DNA of 64,000 nt, from assembly GCA_014526335.1 (NCBI GenBank), contig JACTAT010000016.1, forward strand, positions 662,770 to 726,769, written 5' to 3'. A program made the translations under genes and the position numbers. The notes under the pieces are model-generated. The model saw only the letters and a list, made by a program, of their open reading frames with translations, did no database searches and was not told where the DNA came from. This document shows positions 46,101-56,893 of this stretch, one piece after another. Source of the DNA: Chrysaora quinquecirrha. Lineage: Eukaryota > Cnidaria > Scyphozoa > Semaeostomeae > Pelagiidae. Position 1 is the first letter of the stretch; each line of letters starts with the position of its first letter.

Positions 46101-47305
46101 TTAATTGATAAGCATACCCATAAAATACAAAAATCTTATTACTCACCCCAACTTCTGATGGCATTATGAAGCTCATGTGGCTCTACCGTTCCAGATCTAT
46201 CAGCATCGTATTGGTAGAATGTGCCCTACGAGTGAACGAATGAATCAGTATTAGTTTTTCGATCTCACTATATCAATACCAATACACAATTTAACTTAAG
46301 GCTGGTTTCATTTGTTGTATGCATGTCGTCAGTAGCCATCACTGGTCATTTATGTCGTAGACCATAACAGACCATCTGCGACCATCGCCGATCTTCGCAG
46401 ACTAACAAATCCAAACTAAAACTGTTGTTTCTGGCGTATCACAGACAGTCTACGACAATCGGGAAATTGCAAAATAATTTTACTTAAAGGGGCCTCTGCG
46501 ACAGTCGCAGATGGTCTGCGATACATAAAAATGAGCGATTTTCATTTGGACTCGGTAGTCTGCGATAGCCTGCATGCGGCCTCAAACCTTCGCCCAGAAC
46601 TCTTCGTTCGGGGAGAAGAGATTAAGGGTGCACACAGGCTAAAATGGTATATGTTTGCGCTGCTGGATCTTCCACAGCTATCTTTCCATTTATGAAGACT
46701 AAGTCAAAACCATTAAGGGGACATCTAACCCTAAACATTATCGAAGGGCTTTCACCCAGTATTTCCTCGTAAGTCCTGTTCGTCAAGTCCTTTAAAACAT
46801 GGTTCCCTTTATTACATAAGAGTTAACATAACTCACCCGCCACTGATTAAGGCAGTTCCAAAGCTCTTTGAATTCATTGAAGCCCATTTTGCCACTGTAG
46901 TCTCTCTGTGTTTTGATTAAGGTTTCAAACGAAAAATGCGAGTCCTTTGGTCTTCATAAAGTTTTAAGTAGAATTCATTGTGGCATGAGACATGTTTTTT
47001 ACTGCAAGAAAGCCCAGTAACGAAGGTGGCAAGACTTGCTGCGTGTTTATTTTCCCCAGCAAAAATAAAAGTTCAAATAAGGTATACAAAATGTTTATCA
47101 AAGAAAAGGATACATCCAACATGCTAATCATTATCCTGCATGTTTCTAAGCTGAACACTAAAAATATAGATTGATTTACAAAAGCATGATTGATGGAAAC
47201 TAAGAATATATTTAAACTGAGAGCCATTCTAGTAAATTAGGACAATTTTTTGTCAAATGATGAAAGGTGTTTGTCACAATGCACGATCAGGAAAATGACA
47301 ATTCA

Positions 47306-47336
<31 letters not shown>

Positions 47337-50300
47337 CAATGATGATGAATGATGATGATGATGATAATGATGACTGATAATGATGACTGTTGAAGTGGTT
47401 GTGGGGTGGTTGCTATTTTACAAATGTTTACAAAAGTCACTAAAAGGTTAACTTGCAACACTGTCCCTTTGCCAATGTCAATTTGCAAAAAATCTGGACA
47501 AGTTGCCTCTACAAAAGACCACTTGCTACACTATAAACCAGACAAGCCGCTATAAGTTTGATCAATGGGGGTTTAGGGTAGAGGTCCCATATTGCTAAAT
47601 TAGTCACATAAAAGCTGTCTAAGCAAGCTCTTATCACATTTAAATCTGGATAAAATAAAAAAAATTGCATTAAAAACTTGTTCAACTGTTGCATCAACCA
47701 AATATATAACTTGACAAGCACATTGATTTCCCAAGTAATGCTTACTTTGGTAGTTACCAGCAATACCAGATTGAGTCAAGCATCTTTGCAACTCCACAGC
47801 TTCAATCTGTTGATCCTGATAGAAAACAAAACTCAAACATGAAAAGATGAAGAAAACTCAAGGTGGGGGTGTTTGGAGGGGTCAGGAAACTGTAAAAACC
47901 TCTCAAAATTTGCTCAAAAACCGTAAAACCGTGCAATATTTGAACAAACCAGTATGGCACGATGTCAAGTCTCCGTTTTCACAAAAATTGCACAGAACCT
48001 TTTAAACTTTAGGTTGGTCAACTTTTATTGTTCACTTCACGTTTTGAGACGTTTTTCTCCCATAAGAATTTTTGTTTTCATTGTGGGGTTATCTGTAGTT
48101 TCACTGAGTTGGCATTCAGTACCAAAAACACAAAATCTTAATCAAAAACCAGAAAAATTTTCCAGAAATACTGTAAAACCGTTTAACGACAAGATTATAA
48201 AAACTGAAAATCCGCGTAATTTTTCAGAAAAAACCGAAAACCCGAGCCAAAATATTGGCAAAACCGTGCAACCTTAAAACGCAAACACCCCTTCCTTAAG
48301 GGGTTGTAACTGATCGAAAAGTTTGAAGGAACAACGACTTTCGTTTTAAACTGATACAAAATGAAATATGATGCCATTTCTTGGAAAAATGGGTTTTCCA
48401 TCATTATGACTACATGCAAGAATACTACTGATACAGTCTGCTACAGGCCAGTTTCACCCAATTTTAGGGCTCACCAGTGCGACTAAGAGAGGACCTTAGG
48501 CTAAGGTTAGATGTCTTAGGATTAGGCCAAGGTTAGACGTCTGGCATCACACATGCAATTTTCTTCGCTACTTAATACCATCTCCAATGTGAATTGCCAC
48601 ACAGCCTAATGCGTGACATCTAACGTTGGGCTATATCATAAATAAAAATTTGTACTCACTGCTCCCGCAACAGATGAGAAGTATCCATACAAAGGATCTC
48701 CTGCTCCATAACCCTAGAATAAACAGAAAATTATGAAATTGCAACTTGAAAACCATTTCCACTTATTCAAGTCATAGTCATATTCAAATGTAGCCCCATA
48801 TTTTTTGTGTTTACGCAAATTTTACACTTTTACACTTTTACAAATTTTACAATTTTACACTTGAGTCATCCACGTCCATGTAAATAATTATTGCAACTTA
48901 TGACAACATATTTGTTTAAAAATACATTGACATATGCCACAAAAGAAGTAGAGCGTATCCAGCCTGGAGTGCTTACTACTAACATACTATAATTACCCAA
49001 AACATTAAATACAAATTGAATATAAAGGTTAATAGAAAAGAAAGAAAAGAGGTCTAAGTGATGCTAAAACACACAACAGATAAAAACTAGCTCATCACAA
49101 ATTTCAAAATTGTAAGAAAAAGGGGAAACATTTTTGGACAAACTTGAATGTAAATGTTTCTACTTTTTCTCTGAAACTTTGAAATCTTATACTACTCAAA
49201 GACTATTCATTACAAATTATTTAAAATTACATACAGGCTGTCCATAACCACCAGGGTATCCACCAGGTGCCTACATTACCAAAATAAGAAATTTACTTCA
49301 AACTCTGATAGGTAATAGGAGAATCATTTTTTGGATAAGAATTCAAGGTGTGAAAATTTTCTCTTGTACTAAATGTAACACATCTGAAAGAAAATTTGCA
49401 ACAAGAAAAATCATTTCAACTGTTCATTACATTTTTCCGTTACATTTCATTCAGCAAATGACTCTATAGTTCTGTTTTAAGAGGTCGTCATTATATTTCA
49501 TATTTCATTTCTGGCTCAATTTTGTTACCTAGGAGGCAAAGGGATATGTTTTCCCTGCCCTATGTTGATGAGAACAATGCTTTTTGTCCAGAGACAAAAG
49601 GAAACACAAATTGAAAAAGACTTTTTTGTTAAAACAATAGCTATGCCCCCCTCCCAGTCCCAAATAATCCAGAATTTTTTTATGTTTTCCTTTTGCAAAT
49701 GAAAAAGATCATGCAAAACTGAACTGAGACCCTTGATGAGCTAATCTATTTTCCAACAGTCCAATCTGCAAGTTAATACAAAAGGGAAAAAGGGATCATT
49801 TACAGTACGTACTGGTTGTCCAGGATATCCGCCTCCAGGGTAACCACCAGGTGCCTAAACATTGGAAATAAAAGGGTGCATTTTTTCAATAGTCGCAAAA
49901 TTTTCCAATTATTTCTATGGAAAGTTATTTCAGTTAAAGGTTCCTAAAATGTCCACTACTTTTTAAATCCTATGAATTTAGAGGTATCTGCTTTGATCCC
50001 AAAAAATTTTTGACCTCATCAGAGTTTTTTAAATTTGTTTATTTTCAAGGATTGTGATTAAAGTACTAAAAATCAAAATAGTTTATTACATAATTAACAT
50101 GTTTTCTTATTCACCATATCAGATTCATTATGTAGTACTTAGTCTGGATTTTGTGGCAGGATCACACTACTTGGTCTGAAATTCTAGCTGTGCCAGAAGC
50201 ACACCTGACTGAAAGCCAATTTGTCAAAAATTTGAAAAGCGCACTTAGATTGCATAAAACTTAGGCAAAGATCAATTAACGGAAACTATGAAAACAAACA

Positions 50301-51172
50301 AAAAACATGATTTATGATATAGCTGACTACAGATTGGCACCATGTTTTCCAACATTTTGAAGGTGTACTTAGCTGAAATATGAAACCTGCCACAGAAGGT
50401 GCTGTGGCATCGTGGTGTAATCCAGCAGACTCATGGTGTCAGGAGCTCAGTGTGGTAAGGGTTTGAGCCCAGCCATGGTAGCGTCACAGCTAGGGTCAAG
50501 GTCTTGATTAGTTAACCTACTACTGAGATTCTAGCAACTGGCACTAAAACCCCATTTCACCTTCACCTTCACCTTCACCAAAATCCAGACTGGGACTACT
50601 TAAATTGTTAAACTAGCTATTAACTCTATATAATTCAAGAATTTAACAAATATAATATGAATATATTGATAAATCTAAAAATTTTATAATTTATAATCAA
50701 AAAGTTCTTAAACTGATTCTTTCTCGTTGATCATAATTTTAAATTTTTTAAAGTCAAAATTAAGAGCTCCTTTAGTTTTAGGCAGGATTGCTTTAAATAC
50801 ACAACATCTAGACTATTCCTAACTTTTTAGAATTTACCTGTCTAATTCTGCAAATGTAAAAATATTTAGAAATTGCTATGAAATTAACAGTTTTTTTCAA
50901 CATGATAATCAAATAGAATGCTGGGCTTCCAAAAAGGCTTGGGTACGCAGAATCGAGCGAGATTGAGCTTCAGCTTGTACTTGTGCCTAGGTTGAGGTTG
51001 CTGCGCTGCATACTTTTATAAAGGGCTAGGCCATACTGCCCTGAACTTGTAATTTAATTTTGCTCAAATTTACATCTTTAACAGGTTTGAAACAAGCATA
51101 AGCTGAACGAATGGATCATTTTGATAAGAAATGGGATTTCTTTATACTTACACCGTATCCAGGATAAGCCAT
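43192..51172 (-). CDS. SRI: Sorcin, penta-EF-hand calcium-binding protein, complete 11-exon gene
   Basis: Sorcin is a small Ca2+ sensor that moves to membranes on Ca2+ binding and, in vertebrates, modulates ryanodine receptors and SERCA. Exons: 51152-51172, 49813-49854, 49235-49270, 48660-48713, 47746-47815, 47114-47157, 46837-46905, 46147-46225, 45505-45618, 44316-44374, 43192-43218. They sum to 615 nt, 204 residues plus stop, with consistent phases. The N-terminus is MAYPGYG then Gly/Pro/Tyr repeats (APGGYPGG), each on its own symmetrical small exon. GDPLYGYF, VELQRCLTQSGIAG and LETCRIMISMLD follow. The EF2 loop at 89-100 (DRDYSGKMGFNE) and EF3 loop at 119-130 (DADRSGTVEPHE) are canonical. 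STDGRISFDNF is the EF4 region. The C-terminus is TDSFRRRDATQTGF, then FGYDD and FIQMTMYC. Length and motif order match vertebrate sorcin (198 residues); grancalcin or peflin fit less well. Confidence 0.94.
45187..45438. mobile_element. Foldback element dense in GGTACC
   Basis: The ends AGGGGTTGACAGGGGGG and CCCTGTCACCCCTCTCA are inverted. Seven GGTACC hexamers occur inside. It lies in a sorcin intron beside exon 45505-45618. Confidence 0.75.
45692..45753. mobile_element. 62-bp foldback with GGGCGTGTTCTTC termini
   Basis: AGGGCGTGTTCTTCT at the left pairs with AGAAGAACGTGTTACGCC at the right. It is the miniature form of the element at 36849-37463 and is intronic to sorcin. Confidence 0.7.
45850..46098. 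mobile_element. MITE family A, copy in sorcin intron
   Basis: CCTGGCCAAACGATCAAACA at the left and TTTGATCGTTTGGCCAG at the right, with GCTTGTCAA blocks inside. The outermost TAAGGCC bases are diverged. Confidence 0.75.
46297..46565. repeat. Dispersed repeat beginning TTAAGGCTGGTTTCA
   Basis: It carries recurrent GACCATCTGCGAC and TCTGCGATA motifs that also occur at about 57470-57945, where the right end reads TGAAACCAGGCTTAA. It is probably one foldback family; borders are uncertain. It is intronic to sorcin. Confidence 0.5.
46567..46643. mobile_element. Degenerate TAGCCTGCGTGCAG micro-foldback
   Basis: TAGCCTGCATGCGGCCTCAA at the left and GGGTGCACACAGGCTA at the right pair imperfectly. 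It is an older copy of the perfect hairpins at 61771-61848 and 63922-63981. Confidence 0.65.
47306..47378. repeat. (GAT)n microsatellite
   Basis: A GATGAT run with a few AAT and GAC interruptions, in a sorcin intron. Confidence 0.95.
47860..48298. repeat. Foldback element with AAAACCGT repeats
   Basis: The ends AAGGTGGGGGTGTTTG and CAAACACCCCTTCCTT are inverted. Near both ends lie AAAACCGTGCAA phrases, similar in style to 31838-32153. It is intronic to sorcin. Confidence 0.7.
50396..50581 (+). repeat. tRNA-Leu/Ser-like SINE, copy 2
   Basis: It opens GTGCTGTGGCATCGTGGTGT, has a B-box-like GGTTTGAGCCC, then a body matching the reverse complement of 805-978, and ends in TTCACCTTCACCTTCACC. It is intronic to sorcin (first intron). 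Confidence 0.75.
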
Positions 51173-52363
51173 TTCAACAAGTTTTTTGCAAGCTAAGCAA
51201 CGCTGTCCGCCCAACTCAAACAAAATGCAGAAGAGGGAGGCTCAATGCTCAAATCCAAACCAATGTCTGACCATAAAATACGGACCAGCAAACACGCCTT
51301 TTTAGGATCTTTGGATCTCGAATGAAAGTGGGGAATCTGGAAATCTAGGAATCTACAAGTTCGGAATCAGGGAATCTACGAAGGTATCAGTTAAATATTA
51401 TTTATTTTCATTTTGCATGTCTTTCCTTGTGCCTCTGCGTTGTTCCTTCTTATCTCATAATCTAGGAAATAGTGTATTTTGCGGAAGCGGGGAAGGGAAC
51501 AGAATGGGGACCAGGAGAGCGAAGAATGGAGGACGTTTCTTATACTTAAATACAAAATCAGTACCGTTTCATTTGTCATTTTTACATCGAAAGTCTGGAC
51601 ACAGGCGTGGATACATGTCTCTTCTCGTTTCTAAAATATTGTCTGTTAGGTCACTAATTCTGTAGAGTGTTGACGCACCAAATCACCAAAAATTGAATTT
51701 TACGGACTAAACTCGCCAAAATCCATTCTTTGGAGGGGATGTTACATACACTGGAACTGGCCCTGTATGTGCAGAAATTTCACCGATTTGAGTCTCGCCA
51801 AGGCTACTTTCTACGAGTCTTCAGTCAGCCCAGCTGTGCATTCTTCCGAGGCCAGTAAATGAGTTATTATCCCAGAGTATTCGTTTTAGAATAGCGAATT
51901 GCTTGTTTGATTTTCAAAATCGCCAGGTCTAATCGCATATAAAACTAGGCTTATGTCTACATTGCGCACAGTCAGAAGTAGATGCCGACTGTTAATCAAC
52001 GATTTTTTGGAACTTATTTATCGCATCGCAACTAATCCTGTAATCATGCTGTGGCAAAAAGTCGACACATAGTTCCAAAAAGTTGGGCTAGAGGTGGAAA
52101 CTAAGGGGGGTTTGAGGGGTAGTCCAGTCAGTCGCAGCCGACCTTAGCGTTCTTATGACCTCGATCAACTGTATCTTGTTGGTTCTGACTAGTTGTTAAC
52201 ATATCGACATGAGTTAGCACTTAGCAGTTAAACTCGATAGCGTTACTTTTTATCGTAGGTTGACATAAGCCTTGGCTTCAGTCGTAATAGTCGGAATTAA
52301 CAGACAGGTAAGTCAAGGCAAAGCGGAGAAAGGACCCTGTGGAATTATATAAAAATCTTCACG
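51173..52363. other. Intergenic region, sorcin promoter side
   Basis: This 1.2 kb lies between the sorcin start and the end of the Gln/His-rich frame. No repeat family, exon or clear promoter motif could be supported. A further 3' exon of the Gln/His-rich gene could be hidden here. Confidence 0.5.
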
Positions 52364-53371
52364 TTACAGTTTTAACTTATCTATTCTGTAAATTCTTACC
52401 TTCTTACGTTCTGTTTTGGGAGTCAGCTTGGGAGAAACACTTGCAGCATTTGGATTAGCTGGTGCAAGCAGAGATACATTAAGTGATGCAATAGCTGACG
52501 TAAGCGAGGCCTTTTTAGACCCAGATTGTTCCTTTTCAGGCTTTGAAGTTTGAGCCGTCGAGCCCATATTACTCTTTCCTGGATCCAGCAAATCAGCTCG
52601 GGATTTGGAAGCGTCGAATGACTTTTTTCCATTTACCATTCGTTCTTGGGAATACCCTTGTCTGCTTGTTGCGTTGTGTGACCCATACGCATGACTTGAG
52701 TGATGGGCATGATGGGTTCGATGCCTGTGGTAATGCTTGTGCCCTTCTTTATGCTGATGCCGCTGCTGCTGGTTACCGTGGTGGGTCTGTGTCTGCAACG
52801 GTAGCCCATTGTTTGGCTGCTGCAATTGCTGCTGGTTATCATTTCGTGCCTGTGTATGCAGCGCTTGATGTACTTCTCTTGGTTGATTTCTCTGCTGCAC
52901 GTTACCACTTCGAACCTGTTCTTGCAACCCTTCGTTCACTACCTGTTGCTGGTGCTTCTGATAGTCATTCTCTTGGTGTGACTGCCTATCGAACGCAAGC
53001 TCCTGTTGCCTGCTGCCACTTCGTGCATGTTGTTTGAATGCTTCATATCTTTGCTGATGCTGTTCGTGACCATTACGTGGTAGCTGCAACCATCCATCTA
53101 ATCTGTGCTGACCGTTCTGTTGATCAATACCTTGCTGTGACTGCATTTCGAAAGCAAGCCCTTGCTGCTTGTTGCCACTTGGTGAAGGCATTTCAAAAAC
53201 TTTTTGCTCTTGAAGATTTCTCTTCTGGTCGTTACCGTTGTGTAAAGTTGTTTCAAACACGCGAGACTCTTCTTTCTGTTGATGCCTGTTATGCCCATTG
53301 CCTTGACTCGCGTTACTGCTAAACTCATGTTTTTGAGATCGAACGAATGTTTTGGAAGTAGAATGTATCAT
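52364..53371 (-). CDS. Unrecognised Gln/His-rich low-complexity protein
   Basis: I do not recognise this protein. The frame encodes 335 residues from ATG at 53371 (MIHSTSK). The frame stays open upstream to 53452 without an ATG, and TTTTTCAG stands just before this start, so the ATG may lie in a second exon. Three-quarters of the protein is Gln/Asn/His/Arg-rich, with repeated QQRHQ, QQELAF and NQQQ stretches and a His-rich block HKHYHRHRTHHAHHSSHAY. The C-terminus is Ser/Ala/Lys-rich (LTSAIASLNVSLLAPANP), ending IYRIDKLKL. A strong donor (AAG|GTAAGA, exon end 52400) lies before the stop, so the real protein may splice after KTERKK into an exon not found. No membrane segment is seen. Such composition is common in disordered nuclear or RNA-associated proteins, but no function is assigned. 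The near-1-kb open frame and the upstream paired E-boxes favour a real gene. Confidence 0.6.
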   Translation of the reverse strand: MIHSTSKTFVRSQKHEFSSNASQGNGHNRHQQKEESRVFETTLHNGNDQKRNLQEQKVFEMPSPSGNKQQGLAFEMQSQQGIDQQNGQHRLDGWLQLPRNGHEQHQQRYEAFKQHARSGSRQQELAFDRQSHQENDYQKHQQQVVNEGLQEQVRSGNVQQRNQPREVHQALHTQARNDNQQQLQQPNNGLPLQTQTHHGNQQQRHQHKEGHKHYHRHRTHHAHHSSHAYGSHNATSRQGYSQERMVNGKKSFDASKSRADLLDPGKSNMGSTAQTSKPEKEQSGSKKASLTSAIASLNVSLLAPANPNAASVSPKLTPKTERKKVRIYRIDKLKL

Positions 53372-53486
53372 ACTGAAAAATTTACAATAACAACACCGTG
53401 AAATTAGCAACCGTGATCTCCCGCTGGAAAACCTGTTATAGAACTGACCCAATCGTCCAGTCAGATGAGTTAAGAGTCCTGCGAGT

Positions 53487-53511
53487 CACGTGGTATGTTA
53501 TATATCACGTG
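53487..53511. promoter_or_regulatory. Paired CACGTG E-boxes upstream of the Gln/His-rich gene
   Basis: GTCACGTGG (CACGTG at 53487-53492) and TCACGTGAC (CACGTG at 53506-53511) are spaced 19 bp start to start and about 120-140 bp upstream of the proposed ATG. GTCACGTGAC-type sites are bound by bHLH-zip factors of the USF/MITF/TFEB type. Two sites so close are unlikely by chance. Confidence 0.55.
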
Positions 53512-54141
53512 ACTTATAACAAACGACAGAATAAGGTGCCTTATCAACAATAAATAACACCAAACATATAATTAACTTTGAAACTAACGACTTTTTGGCA
53601 GACAAGGAAGTTTCTCAGAATTCAGAACTTCGATCATTTCAATATATTGACGCCCTTATTCTCGTCATAATGGCCAGACAAAGTGGATCAGTATAGTTTG
53701 TTTTCTCAATTGACTCCAGGAGGGGGTGGGCAGGGTACGTGAGCCAAACTTACACAAGGGTGTGCCCCCAGTATTCTGTGCTCCTTGCCCTGCCTGGGAG
53801 CTTTATTCCAGAAGAATAACCCCATTGAGAACACACTTTCAAAGAGGAGGGTAAAGAGGAGGTCTTCAGAATGCTTCATGGAGAACCGGGAATCGACTTT
53901 TCACGAAGCGTTTACTGTAGCTTAGCTTTTGCAATTGCACTTCACGTTTCACGCCTGATACTAATTCACGTTTCACAAAATTGTTTTTCATTTGACTATC
54001 ACGTTTCATATTTTTGAATAACCGCTCGCCGCGCAAAAAAACACCTTCTCCTCCCCGGGTTCTCCTCATCCTGAAAAGAAAAGCCTTTTCAGCGGTATAT
54101 ACCTGTTTGTGTAATATGAATGTGCTCTCGGCTCTCTCAGC

Positions 54142-54538
54142 TACACGTTTTTTCCTTATAAGAAACCTTGCTCGGGGTCTAGTTCTAAAAGATTCTTAAT
54201 TTTTGGTCCAATTTTAGTTCTAAAAGTTTCTTGACAGTTTCTTATTTTAATGGAAAAAATTGCAGTAAAAATGATAAAAAAAAACTTGAATATAGCAAAC
54301 AAATTATGAATATTATTGTATTACAAAGAATTAGCCATGCTGGGTGCGAGAAATCGCACGGAAATGCTTGAGAATTGATTTCTACGTCCACAAGTGTGAA
54401 ATCAGTATGCTGGAAAACTGGCACAAAAATGTCTTAAGTTTCTTAACTCCTTCCTCCTAGTTCTAAAAGTTTCTTAACCTTTGGGGTGTCGAGTTCTAGG
54501 TTTCTTATAAACCTGTTTCTTATAAAAAAAAACGTGTA
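54142..54538. mobile_element. MITE family C, intergenic copy
   Basis: The termini TACACGTTTTTTCCTTATAA and TTATAAAAAAAAACGTGTA are inverted, with AGTTCTAAAAGTTTCTTA blocks inside. TA lies at both borders. Confidence 0.85.
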
Positions 54539-54735
54539 CTACTGAGGGTCGTTCAGGAATTCCAGGGAACACGGGGACATGCGAAATGTGTCTAAAACGC
54601 GAGGGAACATGGCAAAAAAATTAAACGGGAACAAGGCAACATCGGGCAAATCCACCCTATCAATCAGTTTGATTATAAATCTGAAAAATAATCAAGAGGA
54701 TATCTCAAGGGAGAAGGAGAATATGTAACCCCCCT

Positions 54736-55080
54736 CCCGGGGGGGTAACTCGCATATGTATGGGTAAGGGATGTGCCATTTTTGGGGTACCTTTTAAGGG
54801 GTGGAAAATAAATTTTGGGGTATCAAATTTACTAAACTTACAACTTGGGGTATCATTTTTGGTAAGATGATCAATTTTGATAAAGTCACAATAACTGCCA
54901 AATAAATTTCAGCTGTATAACTCTAAAAACAGACTTTTGAGTATTTCTATGTACTCTATTCATATTTCTTTGTGAACTTTGGGGTATACTTTTTAGAATT
55001 TTCATAAATTTTGGGGTCAAATTTTTATTACGAAAAATGGCACACCCCGTCACTGATCTATTGAAGTTACCCCCCCCGGG
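54736..55080. mobile_element. hAT-like MITE (CCCGGGGGGG) with exact 8-bp TSD
   Basis: It starts CCCGGGGGGGTAACTCG and ends GAAGTTACCCCCCCCGGG. Both flanks are ACCCCCCT. The interior has TTTTGGGGTA phrases. The truncated copy inside 36849-37463 belongs here. Confidence 0.88.
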
Positions 55081-55573
55081 ACCCCCCTACACGACCCTTA
55101 TTATTGTCTACATTTCCACGAAGAGACAATTGTATATCCATTGAACATAAAGGCCCGAGTTCCAGGTTGGAGACTTAAAAACCCACCGACACTTTTGTTT
55201 GTGTAAAGGCTCAGCTATTCCAGGTACATGTTTTGTCTACCACCAGTTGAGATGTTTCTATGTTTCATAGACGCTAATGGCGTTGCTATTCACTTTGCGG
55301 AACACCAGAAATGGATACACGCTGACACTGAATCTGAATGATAGATGTTGAGTAGGGATGCTGCAAAATAAAAAATGTTTCAATATTGCAAGAAACAGCG
55401 GAAACATTTTTGGACATACTTAAACAGACCGAAAAAGGCTGAATTTATACCAGATGTGGGTCCAAATGCACCAATCAGAAAGTGAAGCCGAATTAGCATT
55501 TTCTTTCAAACACCAATCAGCTTGCGGGATACAGCGGGAAGATCGGTAGAAATAATTGGAAAACCACTTCGAG

Positions 55574-55947
55574 CCCAGGGGGTACTCATTAACTTTCAAT
55601 ACGGGGGGTCCATGCCAATATTTGGGGTCCGAAATCTTAAGCTTATTCAATATTTGGGGTCTGTGAATTATAACATGGACAAAAATTCACTATTTAGGCT
55701 CCAAAAAGCTGACGGAAGAACCTTGCGATTTGGTGCGATTCATTACAATGACCCATGCAACTGCCAAGAGCTCATGCATTGTAAACTGTCATGAAACTGA
55801 TGACTAAACCCGAGAAAACATTTTAGGTGTCCAAAAATATATATCAATATTTGGGGTCTCCAAAACATTAAACTCAATATTTGGGGGTCTGCAAGGAAAA
55901 AGTGGCATGGACCCCCCGTACTGAAAGTTAATGAGTACCCCCCCGGG
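55574..55947. mobile_element. hAT-like MITE (CCCAGGGGG) with exact 8-bp TSD
   Basis: It starts CCCAGGGGGTACTCATTAAC and ends AATGAGTACCCCCCCGGG, with long arms of about 45 bp. Both flanks are ACTTCGAG. It is closely related to 23954-24439. Confidence 0.92.
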
Positions 55948-56893
55948 ACTTCGAGTCCAAGTGAGAAAACGAAGTTTTTGTATCTACACAGAAGCATCGG
56001 CCTTTTGCTTTTGATTCGGGCAGATTCGAAAACCTCTTAGTGAAACAAAGATTCTGCTTTGCCAATGATTTCAAACAATCACCGCTGTAATTTCCTTGAC
56101 AATTTGGGTTTGTTGTCCTATGACCAAATAATGTCTGGGGTTAGGTTTTTGCATGTACCCGCGGGGTAGTTGCTCTCTTTGCCGAAAATTGTCCTGACGA
56201 ATGCTTCAGAATTCTTTATACTTAAATTTCGAAATTTGACCCGTTGCTGCTTACTGTACTCTTTTACTTGCTGTGTAAATGGGACTTATAGGACTCAAAT
56301 GGGCGAAACAATAGGGGAACCATAGTACTCACTTGTTAGATTCAAGTAGATAATTGAGACAATTCCCTAACATACATTACTGTAAACACAGATTCATGCA
56401 GTTCAATACAGTTATTATTCCGTATCTGTGCTAAATTATTGATTAAATATTGTATCATTTTCCATTTAGAGAATATAGACGCCGAGTATGGTTTTCCCAT
56501 AGACACATCGCTTGTCGGGAACTTTGGGTCACCGACAAAATGTGTTCGAGCACCATGGTGATGTAACTGAATAGAACAGAATTGAAATTGTTTCTTTTTA
56601 GTTTTCGTGGTCTAGAAAGGATGGTGGTTTTGTCAATTCACATCAGGGGATCTCGTAAATGGCAAAAAAGAGAATGTTTTTCTTTTCCATAAAATGAGAA
56701 TCCGCGCCTGAGAGGACAAGTTGGGAACCCTGTCGTTGCCTTGGTAATAAGGCTTCGTTCGATAAAGAGGCTAGAAGGCCTAGCCCATCTTCCAGGTCAG
56801 TTCAGTTCAGTTGTACTGTACAGTTTTGGTTTTAAAGTTGTACCAACAAAAGTTAAGCCAAAGAGCTCAACATACATCTCCATTGTGGTTAAT

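Larger units (their letters stand above)
53520..56893. other. Head-to-head intergenic region between the Gln/His-rich gene and FAM221A
   Basis: It is largely built of mobile elements at 54142-54538, 54736-55080 and 55574-55947. A repeat fragment at about 55380-55560 (GTGAAGCCGAATTAGCATT) is shared with 3205-3262 and, in part, 58370-58590. 55960-56890 appears unique and should hold the FAM221A promoter. No exon is supported. Confidence 0.6.

Noticed and set aside
52543..53037. 164-codon plus-strand frame opposite the Gln/His-rich gene
   Set aside because: CAG/CAA-rich sequence read on the opposite strand tends to stay open. The minus-strand frame is longer and has better start and splice context.
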